Part shown: piece after piece, positions 1-10,664 of the stretch
Position numbering within the stretch: the stretch's first letter is position 1
How the letters are laid out: each line of letters starts with the position of its first letter
DNA from: Acephala macrosclerotiorum
Lineage: Eukaryota; Ascomycota; Leotiomycetes; Helotiales; Mollisiaceae
Assembly: GCA_014904845.1 (NCBI GenBank)
Contig: MU119208.1
Location: forward strand, 496,001-560,000
DNA length: 64,000 bases
Reading direction: 5' to 3'
Translations under genes and position numbers: made by a program
Notes under the pieces: generated by a model
Database searches by the model: none
What the model was told of the DNA's origin: nothing
What the model saw: the letters and a program-made list of their open reading frames with translations, nothing else

Positions 1-1340
1 CCGTCTTTATCCTCCTCTCCGTACAGGTCCTTGTAGTCTCTGGCTCTAGTGACTTCTTGAATCTTGGCGAATAGTGGATGGAAGACATCCGTATCATAAT
101 TGGACTTCTTGTCCTGCAGTACTGATACCAATCGCTCGAAACCCATACCAGTATCAACATGCTTCGCAGGCAAAGTCTTCAGCGACTTGTCCTTCTGTCT
201 ATCGAACTGGATGAACACGTTGTTCCAGATTTCGAGAACGTTAGGATCGTCCATGTTGACCAAGTGAGCAGCATTTCGGCCACCTCCTATCCTGTCGTAG
301 TGAACTTCACTGCAAGGCCCGCATGGTCCTTGGTCACCCATCTCCCAGAAGTTGTCCTTCATGTTGCCAGGTAATATATGGTCGTCCTTCACACCGACGC
401 TCTTCCATAACTCCTTGGCCTCAAGATCTGGTGCCAGGCCGGCGGAGGCATCGCCCTCGAAGTATGTAACGTAAAGTCTGTCAGGATCCAGGCCATAGAC
501 TTTTGTGAGAAGCTCCCATGACATCTCAATAGCTCCTTTCTTGAAGTAGTCACCAAAAGACCAGTTCCCTAACATCTCAAAGAAGGTCTGTGACTCATGT
601 CAGTGAAATTTCGGAATAGCAGCAGCATTATAACTTACGTGATGGTAGCTATCTTTTCCTACATCGTCGAGATCCTGATGGGTATACAATTAGCTAGAGC
701 CATTTCTACTAGTCCTATTGTCCTTACATTATGCTTGCCTCCAGCACGGATACACTATTCTCAATCAGCTTGCCCCTCTTGAAGTTCCAGCATCCTTTCA
801 GCCCACCTTCTGCGTATCCACCGCACGCTTCAGCTGTGCCATATCATCGGTCTTGCCTACTGTCCCTAGGAAAATAGGCTTGAACTGGTTCATACCAGCA
901 TTGGTGAAGAGGAGAGTCGGGTCATTGTGGGGTACCACAGAGGATGAGGGGACTGTAAAGCTCAAAAGTCAGCTCAATACCAATTGAAAAGTATAGAAAA
1001 GAACCATAGAGCCTCTGCAGAGCCCCATTGAGCTCTAAAACCCATTCTCAAGCTCCAGACAAAATATTCAACCTCAAGCAAAACTACCCCGCCACGTACC
1101 AATAGTATGCTCCTTCCCCTCAAAGAACTCCAAGAAAGTCTTTCTAACCACCTGAGCACTCCATTTCGAATGATCGCCCGCCATATTAACCATATGCCTG
1201 TATGCTAATACGTGCGTTGAGACTTTTTGTGTTGTGCGCGTGTTGCCAATCCGATATCGCGTCGTCGTGGAAAGCGTCTCGGTTTTGTAGAATATTCGGT
1301 GACTCAGTCCCGCGAATCTCAGACTCCCTCTTAAATTCAT
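1..1340 (-). CDS. ALA1: Alanyl-tRNA synthetase, cytosolic and probably mitochondrial (partial)
   Basis: Charges tRNA-Ala with alanine. Only the N-terminal catalytic part is present; the 3' end lies beyond position 1. Exons read complement(1100-1340), (807-952), (728-754), (639-674), (1-587). Splicing gives the class II AlaRS core in the usual order: NAGMNQFKP (motif 1 region), [16 protein letters not shown], then [14 protein letters not shown], ending in [12 protein letters not shown]. Two exons are tiny (27 and 36 nt). The conserved cytosolic start is the ATG at 1184 (MAGDHSKW). An in-frame ATG at 1340 adds 52 residues rich in Arg, Ser and Thr with few acids, which looks like a mitochondrial presequence. 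Yeast ALA1 is known to make both forms from one gene; that this gene does so is inference. The frame stays open further upstream but without an ATG. Confidence 0.93.
1300..1306. promoter_or_regulatory. Gcn4/CPC1-type site TGACTCA in the AlaRS leader
   Basis: A perfect palindromic TGACTCA lies between the upstream ATG (1340) and the cytosolic ATG (1184) of the AlaRS gene. It would sit upstream of a short transcript encoding only the cytosolic enzyme. Amino-acid starvation control of aminoacyl-tRNA synthetase genes by CPC1/Gcn4 is known in ascomycetes; activity here is inferred from the motif only. Confidence 0.4.
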
Positions 1341-1519
1341 CCGCACACACACCCAGTCTTCTGATTCGAGAATCCCGATAGGTCGAAATCCCACCCGAAG
1401 CACAAATTGCTTCTTTGTCGCTGTTATCGATTCGCAGGCACACCTTATCTTGGAGGGATAGGGACGATAGGAGGAAGAGTAGGGAGGGATAAATTTGGGT
1501 GATGAGGTGACTAGGGGAA

Positions 1520-2287
1520 ATGGATCGTGGACAAGCGACGGGAGGAATTAGGAAAAGAAAGGCGGAAACTCAAGACAATGAGCGCCTATCGAAGAGATTG
1601 GCTCTTCTGAATCTGGGTTTGTATTCTTCATTATCTCCAATTACAATCATACCTAATATCACAGCAGAGCGCGATGGAGAGAAGCTCTACGTTCCAGTCG
1701 AAGAGTCTCAGGTTCAGGTGTCAACACCGATAATCTCGAAGCCAAAATCACCAGCGCAAGCACATACACAGCCAGACAACGATGTTATGCTATTAGATAA
1801 CACGAAGCACAAAGTCTACATCTACGACCTCGACGCCGAGTTATCAGACAGCGAGTCCTCCGATGATGGAAAGCTGGTTTTCCTCCCAGACATCGAGAAG
1901 CATCTTCGAGAATCACGAATTCCACCCTCGATCCTAGCCAACAGCGAAGGAGAATTGGCAGGGTGCAAGGAGCTGGTCCTCTACAACGTCCCAAGCTCTC
2001 TGACTGTTCCCGAGGAGCAAGATAGCGTTCGGAAAGCCATTATTGAAACAAGAGCTCGGGTACGGGCAAAGCATCAGAAACGGAACGAAGAGACCCGACA
2101 AGCACAGACGGACCTTGCGACGAATGGCAACACGGACGCTCGAGATTGGTGCAACGATATGGTTAATGGGGACACGAGCGCATCTGGCACACTGTCTACC
2201 AGTTTTGGCAAGACAAATGGAAACATCCCTATCGCCTCTACTGGCGATGAGATGACGGACGACCCTGATGCAATGGATCTGGGCTGA
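1520..2287 (+). CDS. Conserved fungal protein of unknown function
   Basis: I recognise the style of this protein (KRLALLNL, GEKLYVPVEE, KVYIYDLDAELSDSES, LVFLPDIEKHL, IPPSILAN) as conserved in filamentous ascomycetes but know no function. The body is acidic and Ser/Thr-rich, followed by a basic helix (RARVRAKHQKR) and a low-complexity tail ending in DAMDLG. No signal peptide or membrane segment is visible. A short intron with donor at 1617 ends at a NAGNAG acceptor, either 1664 or 1667. Both versions are multiples of three, and the second gives LNLERDGEKLYVPVE. The unspliced frame is also open, so a 255-residue retained form is possible. It is divergent from the AlaRS gene with 179 bp between the 1340 and 1520 starts, so the two probably share a promoter. 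Confidence 0.7.
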   Translation: MDRGQATGGIRKRKAETQDNERLSKRLALLNLGLYSSLSPITIIPNITAERDGEKLYVPVEESQVQVSTPIISKPKSPAQAHTQPDNDVMLLDNTKHKVYIYDLDAELSDSESSDDGKLVFLPDIEKHLRESRIPPSILANSEGELAGCKELVLYNVPSSLTVPEEQDSVRKAIIETRARVRAKHQKRNEETRQAQTDLATNGNTDARDWCNDMVNGDTSASGTLSTSFGKTNGNIPIASTGDEMTDDPDAMDLG

Positions 2288-2512
2288 GAGCAGATTACGA
2301 GAGAACGAGAGAGATATAATGAAGTTGAAAGTTATTCCACTAGCTTCTTCAAGTCTTCATGGCCGTGTGTCTATTCCTGATAGTACATGAGTTGTTCTAG
2401 GCGTAGTGCGTGTGTGTGTTTCTCCAGAAACAATGCTCCATTACTCCTGCTGCGCATTACAAAAAGATATCAATCTGCCAATTCACTCGCCAATACCAAA
2501 CCCGATCCACAT

Positions 2513-3170
2513 CTACAATCTATAAGGGTTGTTGCTCACGGTGCTCGCACCGGTATTGTGTACCTGGACAGCTGCCGCGGGAGGAGGCCCTGGAGGTGCC
2601 TCGTACGCTGGAGAAGGCTCACCAGACTCCTGTGGTCTTCGAGTTGGCTGTGATCTCCATTGTGATGGGTCCACCTTCGTTGCTCCCTCTGGTGGTTGAT
2701 ACGTCGGAGGCATTGGTGCGTTCGGATCGTACATTGGAGGTGGCATTGCGTGCATGCCATATTGAGCGCCTTGCGGTGGGTATTGTTGGTAGAATACCTG
2801 CGGGTTCTGGTACGCCGGGTCATATCTCGCTCGTTGTTCTCTGTTGAGGAGCCACTGTATAATTATCAGCTGTTGTTCCTGCCAAGTGGAGGGACGACGT
2901 ACTCTGTGGTATGCGAGAGGTGCGAGACCCTTATTTATCCTTCTCTTGGCGTGCCAATTTCCAACGACCATATATAACACGAACAGAAAGAGGATGCCGA
3001 AGAAGATTGACCATCTCACGATTTGGCCCGTCTGTTGAATTTGTAAGTTATATATCATGCGATCCAGTTCTTATACATACTCTTGTCCACCAGAATGACT
3101 GCTCATCATCATATACAAACTCTGGGTTGTTATTGTTGTTGAAATTCTGTCTCGGAAGGAGAGTCGCCAT
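2513..3170 (-). CDS. Rcr1/Rcr2-like membrane protein with PPxY motifs
   Basis: Small single-pass membrane protein resembling the yeast Rcr family (resistance to Congo red), whose members sit in endosomal or ER membranes and recruit the ubiquitin ligase Rsp5. Exons complement(3081-3170), (2903-3031), (2513-2854) give 186 residues. A short Asn-rich lumenal N-terminus (NFNNNNNPEF) and FWWTR precede one hydrophobic segment (about residues 37-53, IFFGILFLFVLYMVV). A basic stretch (HAKRRINKG) follows, then a Pro/Gln/Tyr-rich cytosolic tail. The tail has two PPxY motifs, PPMY and PPTY, the canonical binding sites for Rsp5 WW domains. The second intron is 48 nt and has no stop in frame, so its retention would add 16 residues. 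The gene is convergent with the gene ending at 2287. Confidence 0.8.
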
Positions 3171-4162
3171 CGTGATCGTCGTTGGTGCTCTCGAATTCGT
3201 AGGGGAAGGATGGTCTTGGCTCGTACTGCAAAGGACAAAGGAATGTACACACGCCGCTTGAATTATCGGATCTATCTGTAACCACAAGTCGCTGTCAATA
3301 ACGAGAAAGAAAGAAGGATAAGCTTTTTAGAGTAGTAGAGAAAGCTTCAGCGCCCTCGTGGTGGCGGTGCTGAGCCTGAAGATACGATGCTCGAACCTGC
3401 AACAACGCTCTGTTTCAGGAGTGTCGAACCTGTCACAGATCTTGTTCTAGACGGATCTATTGGGTGTCGAATGGTTGGCAAACTCCCGGTTTCAGTGGTC
3501 AGTCGCGAGGTGGAGTGGCGATAATATTCAATAGAAATGTTCGTTCTTGTTCTGAGGAATGTGTGACGTTCACATTTCGTGCCAGCGAGTAAATATCTCC
3601 AATTTCCCGTGTGAGACTAGCCTCATTGTCAGAGGAACGCGCCAAGTGGTGCGCAAGGGAAGAGCCGCCCGCTAAATTAAGTTGCATGCCCCTGAACCTA
3701 GCGACGAATACGCGAATCTCCTTGGCAAGATCGGCTGCACCATTGGGAATTAATACCAAAAACAAGCAAAAAGTCAGACCTTCCGAAGAAGATCCTATAA
3801 AACCACAACCCGTGTGGTTTTTAAACGGGCATATTCAAGCGACATTTTCAGGCGAACTCTTTAAGGTAACACCAACTACTTGAGACCAAGCGACATTTTC
3901 AGGCATAACTTCTATTATCCAGGGACACGTTGCATTGTGTGTTGACTTCTAGGTATACCAACTACTTGGCTATGTCTAGAATTTGCTTATTTAAATTTAT
4001 AAGGGAGTAGAAAGGTTGTGGGGAAGAGGAAAGGCCTAGCCGAATTCGGGGCTAGGGGTAGCAGATGAAGGCGAGCAGCTGGGTACATGGTCTAAGTCAC
4101 CGAAACCGGGCGCGATGAAGACAGAAATTCATTGTGAACACAGTAAATTGTATCGTATGTAA
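3171..4162. other. Intergenic region holding repeat copy A
   Basis: About 1 kb between the Rcr1-like start and the VPS8 stop. Apart from the hairpin repeat listed separately at 3766-4001, I see no supported gene. Short open frames here have neither conserved content nor splice logic. Confidence 0.6.
3766..4001. repeat. Dispersed hairpin repeat, copy A
   Basis: This 236-bp segment is alignable with 34953-35139. Shared blocks are gcaaaaagt, cttccgaagaag, tataaaaccaca, tgtggttttt, aacgggca, an interior ttcagg block, and the terminal ttatttaaatttata. Positions 3799-3807 and 3813-3821 form a perfect 9-bp inverted repeat around a 5-nt loop. The copy carries an internal duplication of period 51: an 18-bp word at 3836-3853 recurs at 3887-3904. 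That accounts for the length difference from copy B. No terminal inverted repeats or coding capacity are seen, so it may be a MITE-like element or another non-autonomous repeat. Confidence 0.75.
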
Positions 4163-7100
4163 CTATCCATCTATGGGGCATCTGAATTCTCTCGCGTCAG
4201 TCGCGGTATCTTCCACCTGCATCGCCTCCAAGCAAGCCTCATGGTAGATATGTCGACAGGCCAGGACCACCAACGGTCCCAAATCGACCTTCGAATCATC
4301 CTCGCTTCTCTGCTGACCATCCTCCTCCTCTCCTTCTCCAACCGGGGCATTCAAGGCTCCCTTACTCTTGGCTCTCATGACCTCAGTCATGCTAGCTTTA
4401 CTCGTGTTGCGGACATGTGCTCTTCCCTTGCCTCGCTCGACTTGGCCTCCTGCCAACTCGGTCCTCCTTTCCTTTCTGCGCTTCATGTCTAGCTCTTCTC
4501 TCTCTTCCCACTTTGAGAAAATATCGCCGGAAACACCAGGACCCCATACTCGGCGGCCACAACCTTCACACGTTGATCCACGAGGTCTCCAACCGCGTTG
4601 CCGAAGGTTGGCTGCTTCAGCGACGTTGATAAATAGGTCTTTGTCTAGCAATCGATTCGCAAGGCTGAGAATACTCTCCTCGTACGCATATGCTGAGAAC
4701 ACAGATGCGAGAACTGCTCGTAGGTCACTCAAATTTGGTGACGAGACGGAAGCTCGGGTGAGAAAAGCTCGGAGAATCCTCAGGAACGACAAATTCATGC
4801 CTGATGGTGTTGGGCTAGATGTTGAAGCCAACAAAGCAGTGAAGCAGCGTTGCACAAGCGTTCGCAACGGAAAGAGAAGCTTCTCTTGGTCAATATTTGA
4901 TGTGGTCTCAAGGTCAGCTAAGTGTGCTGACAATTTCCTGGTAATCTGCACGACCGCGTCGATAAGATCGAGCCATAACGTCTCTTCTGGTAGGAGACCT
5001 CCTTTCGTAGAGGTCTTTCGCCGAATTGTAGGACTCATGAGGCGTGCCGACTGGGCCGGAGCCTGACCAACGCAAAGCCAAACTCCGACATCTGTATATT
5101 TCTTCATGGCATCCAATAGGTCCTTCATAGCGGATTCTGTTTCGATTGACCCGCCTTCTTCGGTTGAATGGTTCAAAAGACCTAGCAACGCGCTTTCCAA
5201 CTTCTGCAGATGTTGTACTAGCCGGTCCATAGCTTCGCGCAGTTGCCCTTCTCTTGCCATCAAAATCACAGCCGCGTCGATGACCCCACTTTCCTCCATG
5301 TAGGGAAGAACCTTGTCGAGACGTAGATCACTTGCCTGCACTAGCTCTACGTATGTTGCGACATGTGAAGAATCGTATTTGCACATGAGTTGCACGTACT
5401 TCTCAACAAATGCAGAGTGTGAGGGATGGCTTGTGTGGTCGTCATCTCTTGTTTTGGGCTCCAAGATAGTGTGCAGGTAAGTATATTGGAATTCAGAATC
5501 ATCCGGTAGAGATTCTAGGAACTTCTGATGAAGTGAAGCAGCATAAGCTTCGATAGTCTGAGCTGTCCTGGCGGCATCAAGATGAACAAGGTCACTTGCA
5601 TGAGCCTCAACAACTTCATGCACATCTCGAATCTGTCGTTTTGTCAATCCCGAGCGCGGTCGCAGGCAATCAGCTATGCAATCGAACACGGCCTCTCGAT
5701 CTTCTGGATCGTCGAAGTATGTCTGGACAAGCTTGCTGAACTGCTTGTCGGATTTGTAGATGCTCTTCAAGACCCTGTAGAATCCTGCTTTCTCGAACAA
5801 TGGCATCAGCGATTCGAGATCTGGTGGATGGTAGACTGATAACAAGTATTCAGCACTCAGCTGTGCATCGTCAGCAAGGTCGGCGCCAGGATAATTACAC
5901 AAGCCAGCCAAGACTTTGTGTAAAGCTGTCCCAGAAAGCAGCAAGTATTGCGGAAATTTCGGCAGGTTTCGTGCAATGAACATGTCGAGATAGATCGTAT
6001 CCTCTGAAGCGAAGTCGTTGGGATTCATGACTTCGAGCAATATCGTAATGATGTACTGCCTGTTTATTGAAAGTCCAAAGACATGCTCCTCCGACATATT
6101 GCGGCTGGAGCCTCCATTTACGGCTCGCTCGGGAGTGTCATTGAGGAATGAGTCCTCAAAGGCTTCGTTTAATGAGCTCAAGAAGCTCGGAGCGTCGAAT
6201 TTCAGGATCATGCGTAGGTATGGAAAGGAAGGCTCGTATTCGTGCGTTGGCTGTGTAAAAAATGGCTTGCCAGTGGCTTTGGGCCAAGTGACGGTCCTCC
6301 CAGAGAAGATGAACCAGTACAGCTCTGCTTTAGCATTGAGAGCCTCTTGGTCGTCTAGACTCTCCCCTGTAGGATATATACGGCCAGTGAATGTGTATGA
6401 TAGGTAAGGAAACATCTTCAACGCGTTGACGCCAAAGATTGGATCCTCCATCATGTTTCCGTTCGTAAAGTAATCTCCATTCTGCACAAGGGGTATCAAA
6501 AGCGACAAAAGATCGATGAGAGGCGTTATGTAATCATGAAGTGCTTGGTTCCAGACGTAGATAAGAGCGTCGTACAGGTTATGCTGCTTGAATAAAGTGG
6601 TGACTTGGTCGATGTCGAGAGTCGTGGTTTCCATGTGGCAAATCATCTCTTCTAAGCGACTTTCTATTCCTTTGCTCACATAGTAGGTGACCATAGCTTT
6701 TACCACAGTCGGGGGTACCATCGTGATGCGCTTCTCCAGAATATGAGGTTCGAGTGTCTCCAGGAAAGTGCCTTCGGAGTCTCCGTCTTCGTACCATTCG
6801 TAAGCTTCATCAAAAAGGAAGTCAATGTCACCAATGCTGAGGCACGCTTCGAAGCATGCTTCCGCCAAATCCCTCAGATGACTCTGATCAGCAGCCGCAG
6901 TTTGCCTCTGTCTTTGACCAAAGGCAAATTTCAAAGAGGCTGTCATGATCTCGAGCAGTTTGTCCTGAACCATGGAATGTCGTAGTTCAGTGTCCTCGGG
7001 CAAGCCAATCGTAAGCTTGTCGGCTGCCCCAATGTAGTAGGAAGTTGCCAGCTGAATTGCTCCAATGTAGTCGCCATCCTCCATTAAGGCAATCAAGCGA

Positions 7101-9013
7101 TCTGCCCAGTTGGACAATGTTCCAATTGAGATATCGTTGAAGCCAAGCAGAAACATCCGACTCTTGTACGCCTTGAAACTCATGTAAAAGGCGTCTGCGA
7201 CGACTCCGTGCATAGAGGAGTCTTCCTCATCTAGTTGCTCAACCAAGGTATGCAGGTGTTTCGAGAATAGATCCTGGTGATAGATGTGTTTATGGACAAG
7301 GTCGAAAGCGTCGGTCATCCGCATACTTCCATCTTCAAGAATTATCAACCTCTGAGTGATAGTGAGTACTGTCAGAACGGACCGACTCAGCCATTGTACT
7401 GCAACAATCGCTTCTTCTGCTTTCCATCGGCTCCTTGGCTTGAAAGATAGACTCGAAGGTTTATCTTTGTCTGGAGACTCAACCTCGTCGACATCCAGGA
7501 CGGTCAAAATATTTGACCAACAGTATACGAGCTTGACCTTGGAAACATCGCTTCCTGTCTTCGGGTCTCGAACTTTCAATTTGACTGCAGGAAACCACGC
7601 TAGGCACCCGCTGAGCGCACTATGAGCAGCAACCTCCTTTGGTCTTGCGGCTTTATGCTGTGTCTGAGCTATTGGTGTCGTGGACACAATAACCAGAAGA
7701 TACGGAGTCAGCATAGCCGTCAGACCTAGAGTGTCTGTCCCTCGCTCAACATTCCCGAGGGGCAGAGGAGCGAAAGCAAGAACTGTACTTGGCTTCCGTG
7801 GCTTTCCTGATGTTGGTACATCGTTGGGATACCGACCAAGAATTCGAGTAGTTTTGACTACGCGCCCAACAGCTCCCATGCCTCGGGTAGCAAGATGAGA
7901 GAAGGCCATGCCTCGATCATCAGCAGAGACCAGAGCTGTATGCCTAGTACCCAGGAAACCTAGATGTCTAATAGCCACATTCGGAATGTGACCATCGACA
8001 CTTCTGTTGATCATTTGTGATGGCTCCAGGCTGGGAATATGGAGAAACGGCCGAGCTGCTCTTGCCGTTTCCCAGGTGAAGATGCTGCCATTTGCATGTC
8101 CGCCAGCAACGACCAGATGGTCTGCTGATATTGCAATTGACGTTATGGCACCGGATTCAACAGCTAGGTCAGTCAGCCAAGCTCTAAAATGAAGTAATGA
8201 GAATACCCACCCTTAGTACCAGGCCCTATTATTGATTTGAGGTTTTGATGGTAATCGAAAATTAAGATTATTCCTTTGGATGTTCCCAACACTATAGATG
8301 CAGAGACTGATATACACGTCGGCACGCCGAAATTGCGTCTGCCAACTTCGGAAAACGCTTGTCCGTTCATCTTCTTGAGCTTCGTCCATCGTACAACTTC
8401 CCATGGTGGAGATGGGGTGTCGGTATCTCCAGAATCTGGCATAAAGTGGCTGGTGAGGGAAACATTGCGGGAATGCCCTTTGAGGAAGCCGGGTGATTGG
8501 GGGCGTGGGAGTGAGAGAGTCGAGCTTGAGATTCGAGATTGGAACCGTCTGTCGAAAGGCCGGAAAGACGGGGTGGGGCTTTCGAGGCCGGGTCTGGAGG
8601 CAAGTGAAGGCCGTATGCTGCTTCCACCTAGAGAAGAGAGTACAGAGCCCTATCAAGAAGTTAGCACAACCCAGATACGAGGCTAGGAAACTGACCTGCA
8701 CAGAAGGAGAATCGTCTGGAACAGAGAGTAACGAATCTATGGGGCTCCCGGCTCTTCGAGGCAGAGCATCCAGTGACCCATCTTCAGAAGCACTTTCTAG
8801 CTGCTGGACAGCCTTGTATCGATTGACGCCATTGCCTAGCTGTTGTGGTGTAGACGCGCCCTCCCTCTCCTCCTGAAGCAGCTCCGAGATTCGTCCCCCA
8901 GTCGGTGATGGGACATTCTCGATGTCTGCTGCATCCTCTGTTCCATTGCACGTATCCCCATTGATTGTAGCCTCCTCCGCACCACTATCGTTTTCCTCGG
9001 AAGAGTCGCTCAT
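4163..9013 (-). CDS. VPS8: Vps8, CORVET tethering complex subunit
   Basis: Vps8 is the Rab5-binding subunit of the endosomal CORVET tether. Exons complement(8696-9013), (8211-8649), (4163-8163) give 1585 residues, normal for the family. Order: acidic Ser-rich N-terminus (MSDSSEENDSGAEE), a Ser/Pro-rich linker, beta-propeller-like sequence from about residue 180 (WEVVRWTKLKKMNGQAF, SASIVLGTSKG, GAITSIAISADH), then a long alpha-solenoid. The C-terminal RING-like zinc site starts with CEGCGRRVWGPG and finishes CRHIYHEACL...CPID one residue before the stop. The 8th zinc ligand position is Asp rather than Cys. The first acceptor was fixed by frame: only the ag at 8651-8650 keeps the Ser-rich linker in phase with MPDSGDTDTPS. 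It is divergent from the GPALPP gene. Confidence 0.93.
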
Positions 9014-9545
9014 CGAGAATGGTTCATGGCTCCACTCGTGGTAGTCGTCGATGCGCCAAAGTCCGCAGACTCATGAGAGCTTGATATTTCAGAATTCCAT
9101 TAGCGTCAATGAATCTGCCAGTCACTCAAGTATCGTAGGTCCGTAATCCGTGAATTGTCGAAGCTCCAAAAGTTCTTGGCTGATGTTGATAGAAGCTAGC
9201 CTGGTCCTTGCCTTGTCTGCCTCGATATCCGTTCGCTTACAATCGATGGATCAGATGTCAAAACTTTCACGACCTTGAGATCAACACGGAGAAGACTCCA
9301 AGAGGAATCTACAAATACAACTCCAACAACGGACAAAAGGTGAAGGGGAACTCGTGTTGGTGTTACGTCCTCGCCAAAAAGGCGCAACCAATACGGCACA
9401 ACTATATTCTGTAGCCTGTCTGGCGGATCTTGCCGAGCTCCAGAAATACATTTCAGAAGCATCACCCCCGACTTTCATCACAAAACACAAACACACTCGC
9501 GCAATTCCCCCTCGACTTACGAATTCTCCCTCAATCAACTCCACA
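9014..9545. other. Shared upstream region of VPS8 and the GPALPP gene
   Basis: 532 bp between two divergent starts. An in-frame extension of the right-hand gene back to 9354 exists, but the conserved start is at 9546. I see no further gene and no clear TATA or palindromic site. Confidence 0.5.
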
Positions 9546-10664
9546 ATGCCTTCAGTAGGCCCCGAAATACCGTCTCATCTAGCAAAACGAAAGCGCTCAA
9601 TTGACGAAGCCGAAGACCCCAAATCCCCTCCTCGAAAAGTCCTCGCAGCCACCGCTCCCACCGTAGGACCAACCCTCCCACCATCCAAGAACCCCGATGA
9701 ACTCGACGTCGACGATAGCTCAGAAGATGATTACGGGCCATCTCTTGGGCCCTCTAAGCCTACTACAAAAGCTGCCAGTCCACCTTCAAAACGAGTTCTA
9801 GGACCTGCCCCACCAGCAGCAGTAGGACCAAGTCTCCCACCAAGCAAGAACCCAGACGAGCTCGACATTGAAAGCGACTCTGAAGATGACGGCTATGGAC
9901 CAGCAGCTCCAGCTACAAAACCAGCTTCTGCTGCTGCTCAACCACCAAAGCGCGTCCTCGGCCCCGCCCCCCCTCCAGCTTCCCTTTCTGAAATGCCCTC
10001 CCACCCCGCAAACGAAGATTCAGACTCCTCAGACTCCGACTACGGACCCTCTCTCCCACCAGCGCCCGGCTCGGCCGCCGAAGCTTCCTACCTCATGCAG
10101 CGCCAGACCGAGGAACAAGAATCACGCCAAGCCGCCGCACAACCAGCAAAACCTCAACGAGACGACTGGATGCTCGTCCCTCCCTCCGACAGCGACTGGA
10201 CCTCCCGAGTCGATCCCACAAAATTAAAGAACAGAAAATTTGCTTCTGGGAAGGGGGCTAAAGCACCTGCTGAAAAGAGCGGGATATCAGCTATCTGGAC
10301 TGAGACCCCGGAGCAGAAACGTCAACGTTTGGCAGATGAGGTGTTGGGACGTTCTGATCCTTCTCTCAACTCCCATCCCTCTTCCTCCAAATCCCATACC
10401 AATTCCAAGGAAGAGCAAGAGACAGAGAGGAGGATAAGGGAATATAACGAGAAGAATAGAGGCAAGTCATTACTAGATGTTAGGAGAGATGCACAAGAAA
10501 AGGGAAGACTAGAGAAAGAAGAAGAGGATGATCCCAGTAAGAGGGGGTTTGATAGGGAGAAGGATATGGCGTTAGGTGGGAGGATGGGACATGTTAAGAA
10601 GAAGGAGATGTTGAGTCGAGCAGCGGATTTTGGGAGTAGGTTTCAGCGGGGGAAATATCTGTGA
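9546..10664 (+). CDS. GPALPP-motif/DUF3752 protein
   Basis: An intron-free 372-residue protein. The N-terminal half repeats Gly-Pro-x-Leu/Ile-Pro-Pro-type motifs: VGPEIPSH, VGPTLPPSKNPDELD, GPSLPPSKNPDELD, GPAPPP, YGPSLPPAP. Acidic patches (DDSSEDDYGP, SDSEDDGYGP) lie between them. The C-terminal half has DWMLVPPSDSDWTSRVDPTKLKNRKF and ends in the DUF3752 signature (SRAADFGSRFQRGKYL), preceded by FDREKDMALGGRMGH. Animal GPALPP1 has the same architecture. The biochemical function is not established; a nuclear or splicing-associated role is suggested for relatives. The start was chosen at MPSVGPEIP because the family begins there. Confidence 0.85.
   Translation: MPSVGPEIPSHLAKRKRSIDEAEDPKSPPRKVLAATAPTVGPTLPPSKNPDELDVDDSSEDDYGPSLGPSKPTTKAASPPSKRVLGPAPPAAVGPSLPPSKNPDELDIESDSEDDGYGPAAPATKPASAAAQPPKRVLGPAPPPASLSEMPSHPANEDSDSSDSDYGPSLPPAPGSAAEASYLMQRQTEEQESRQAAAQPAKPQRDDWMLVPPSDSDWTSRVDPTKLKNRKFASGKGAKAPAEKSGISAIWTETPEQKRQRLADEVLGRSDPSLNSHPSSSKSHTNSKEEQETERRIREYNEKNRGKSLLDVRRDAQEKGRLEKEEEDDPSKRGFDREKDMALGGRMGHVKKKEMLSRAADFGSRFQRGKYL

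Noticed and set aside
9354..9545. N-terminal extension of the GPALPP protein
   Set aside because: Family members begin at MPSVGPEIP-type sequence (9546); the extension is low-quality and not conserved in style.
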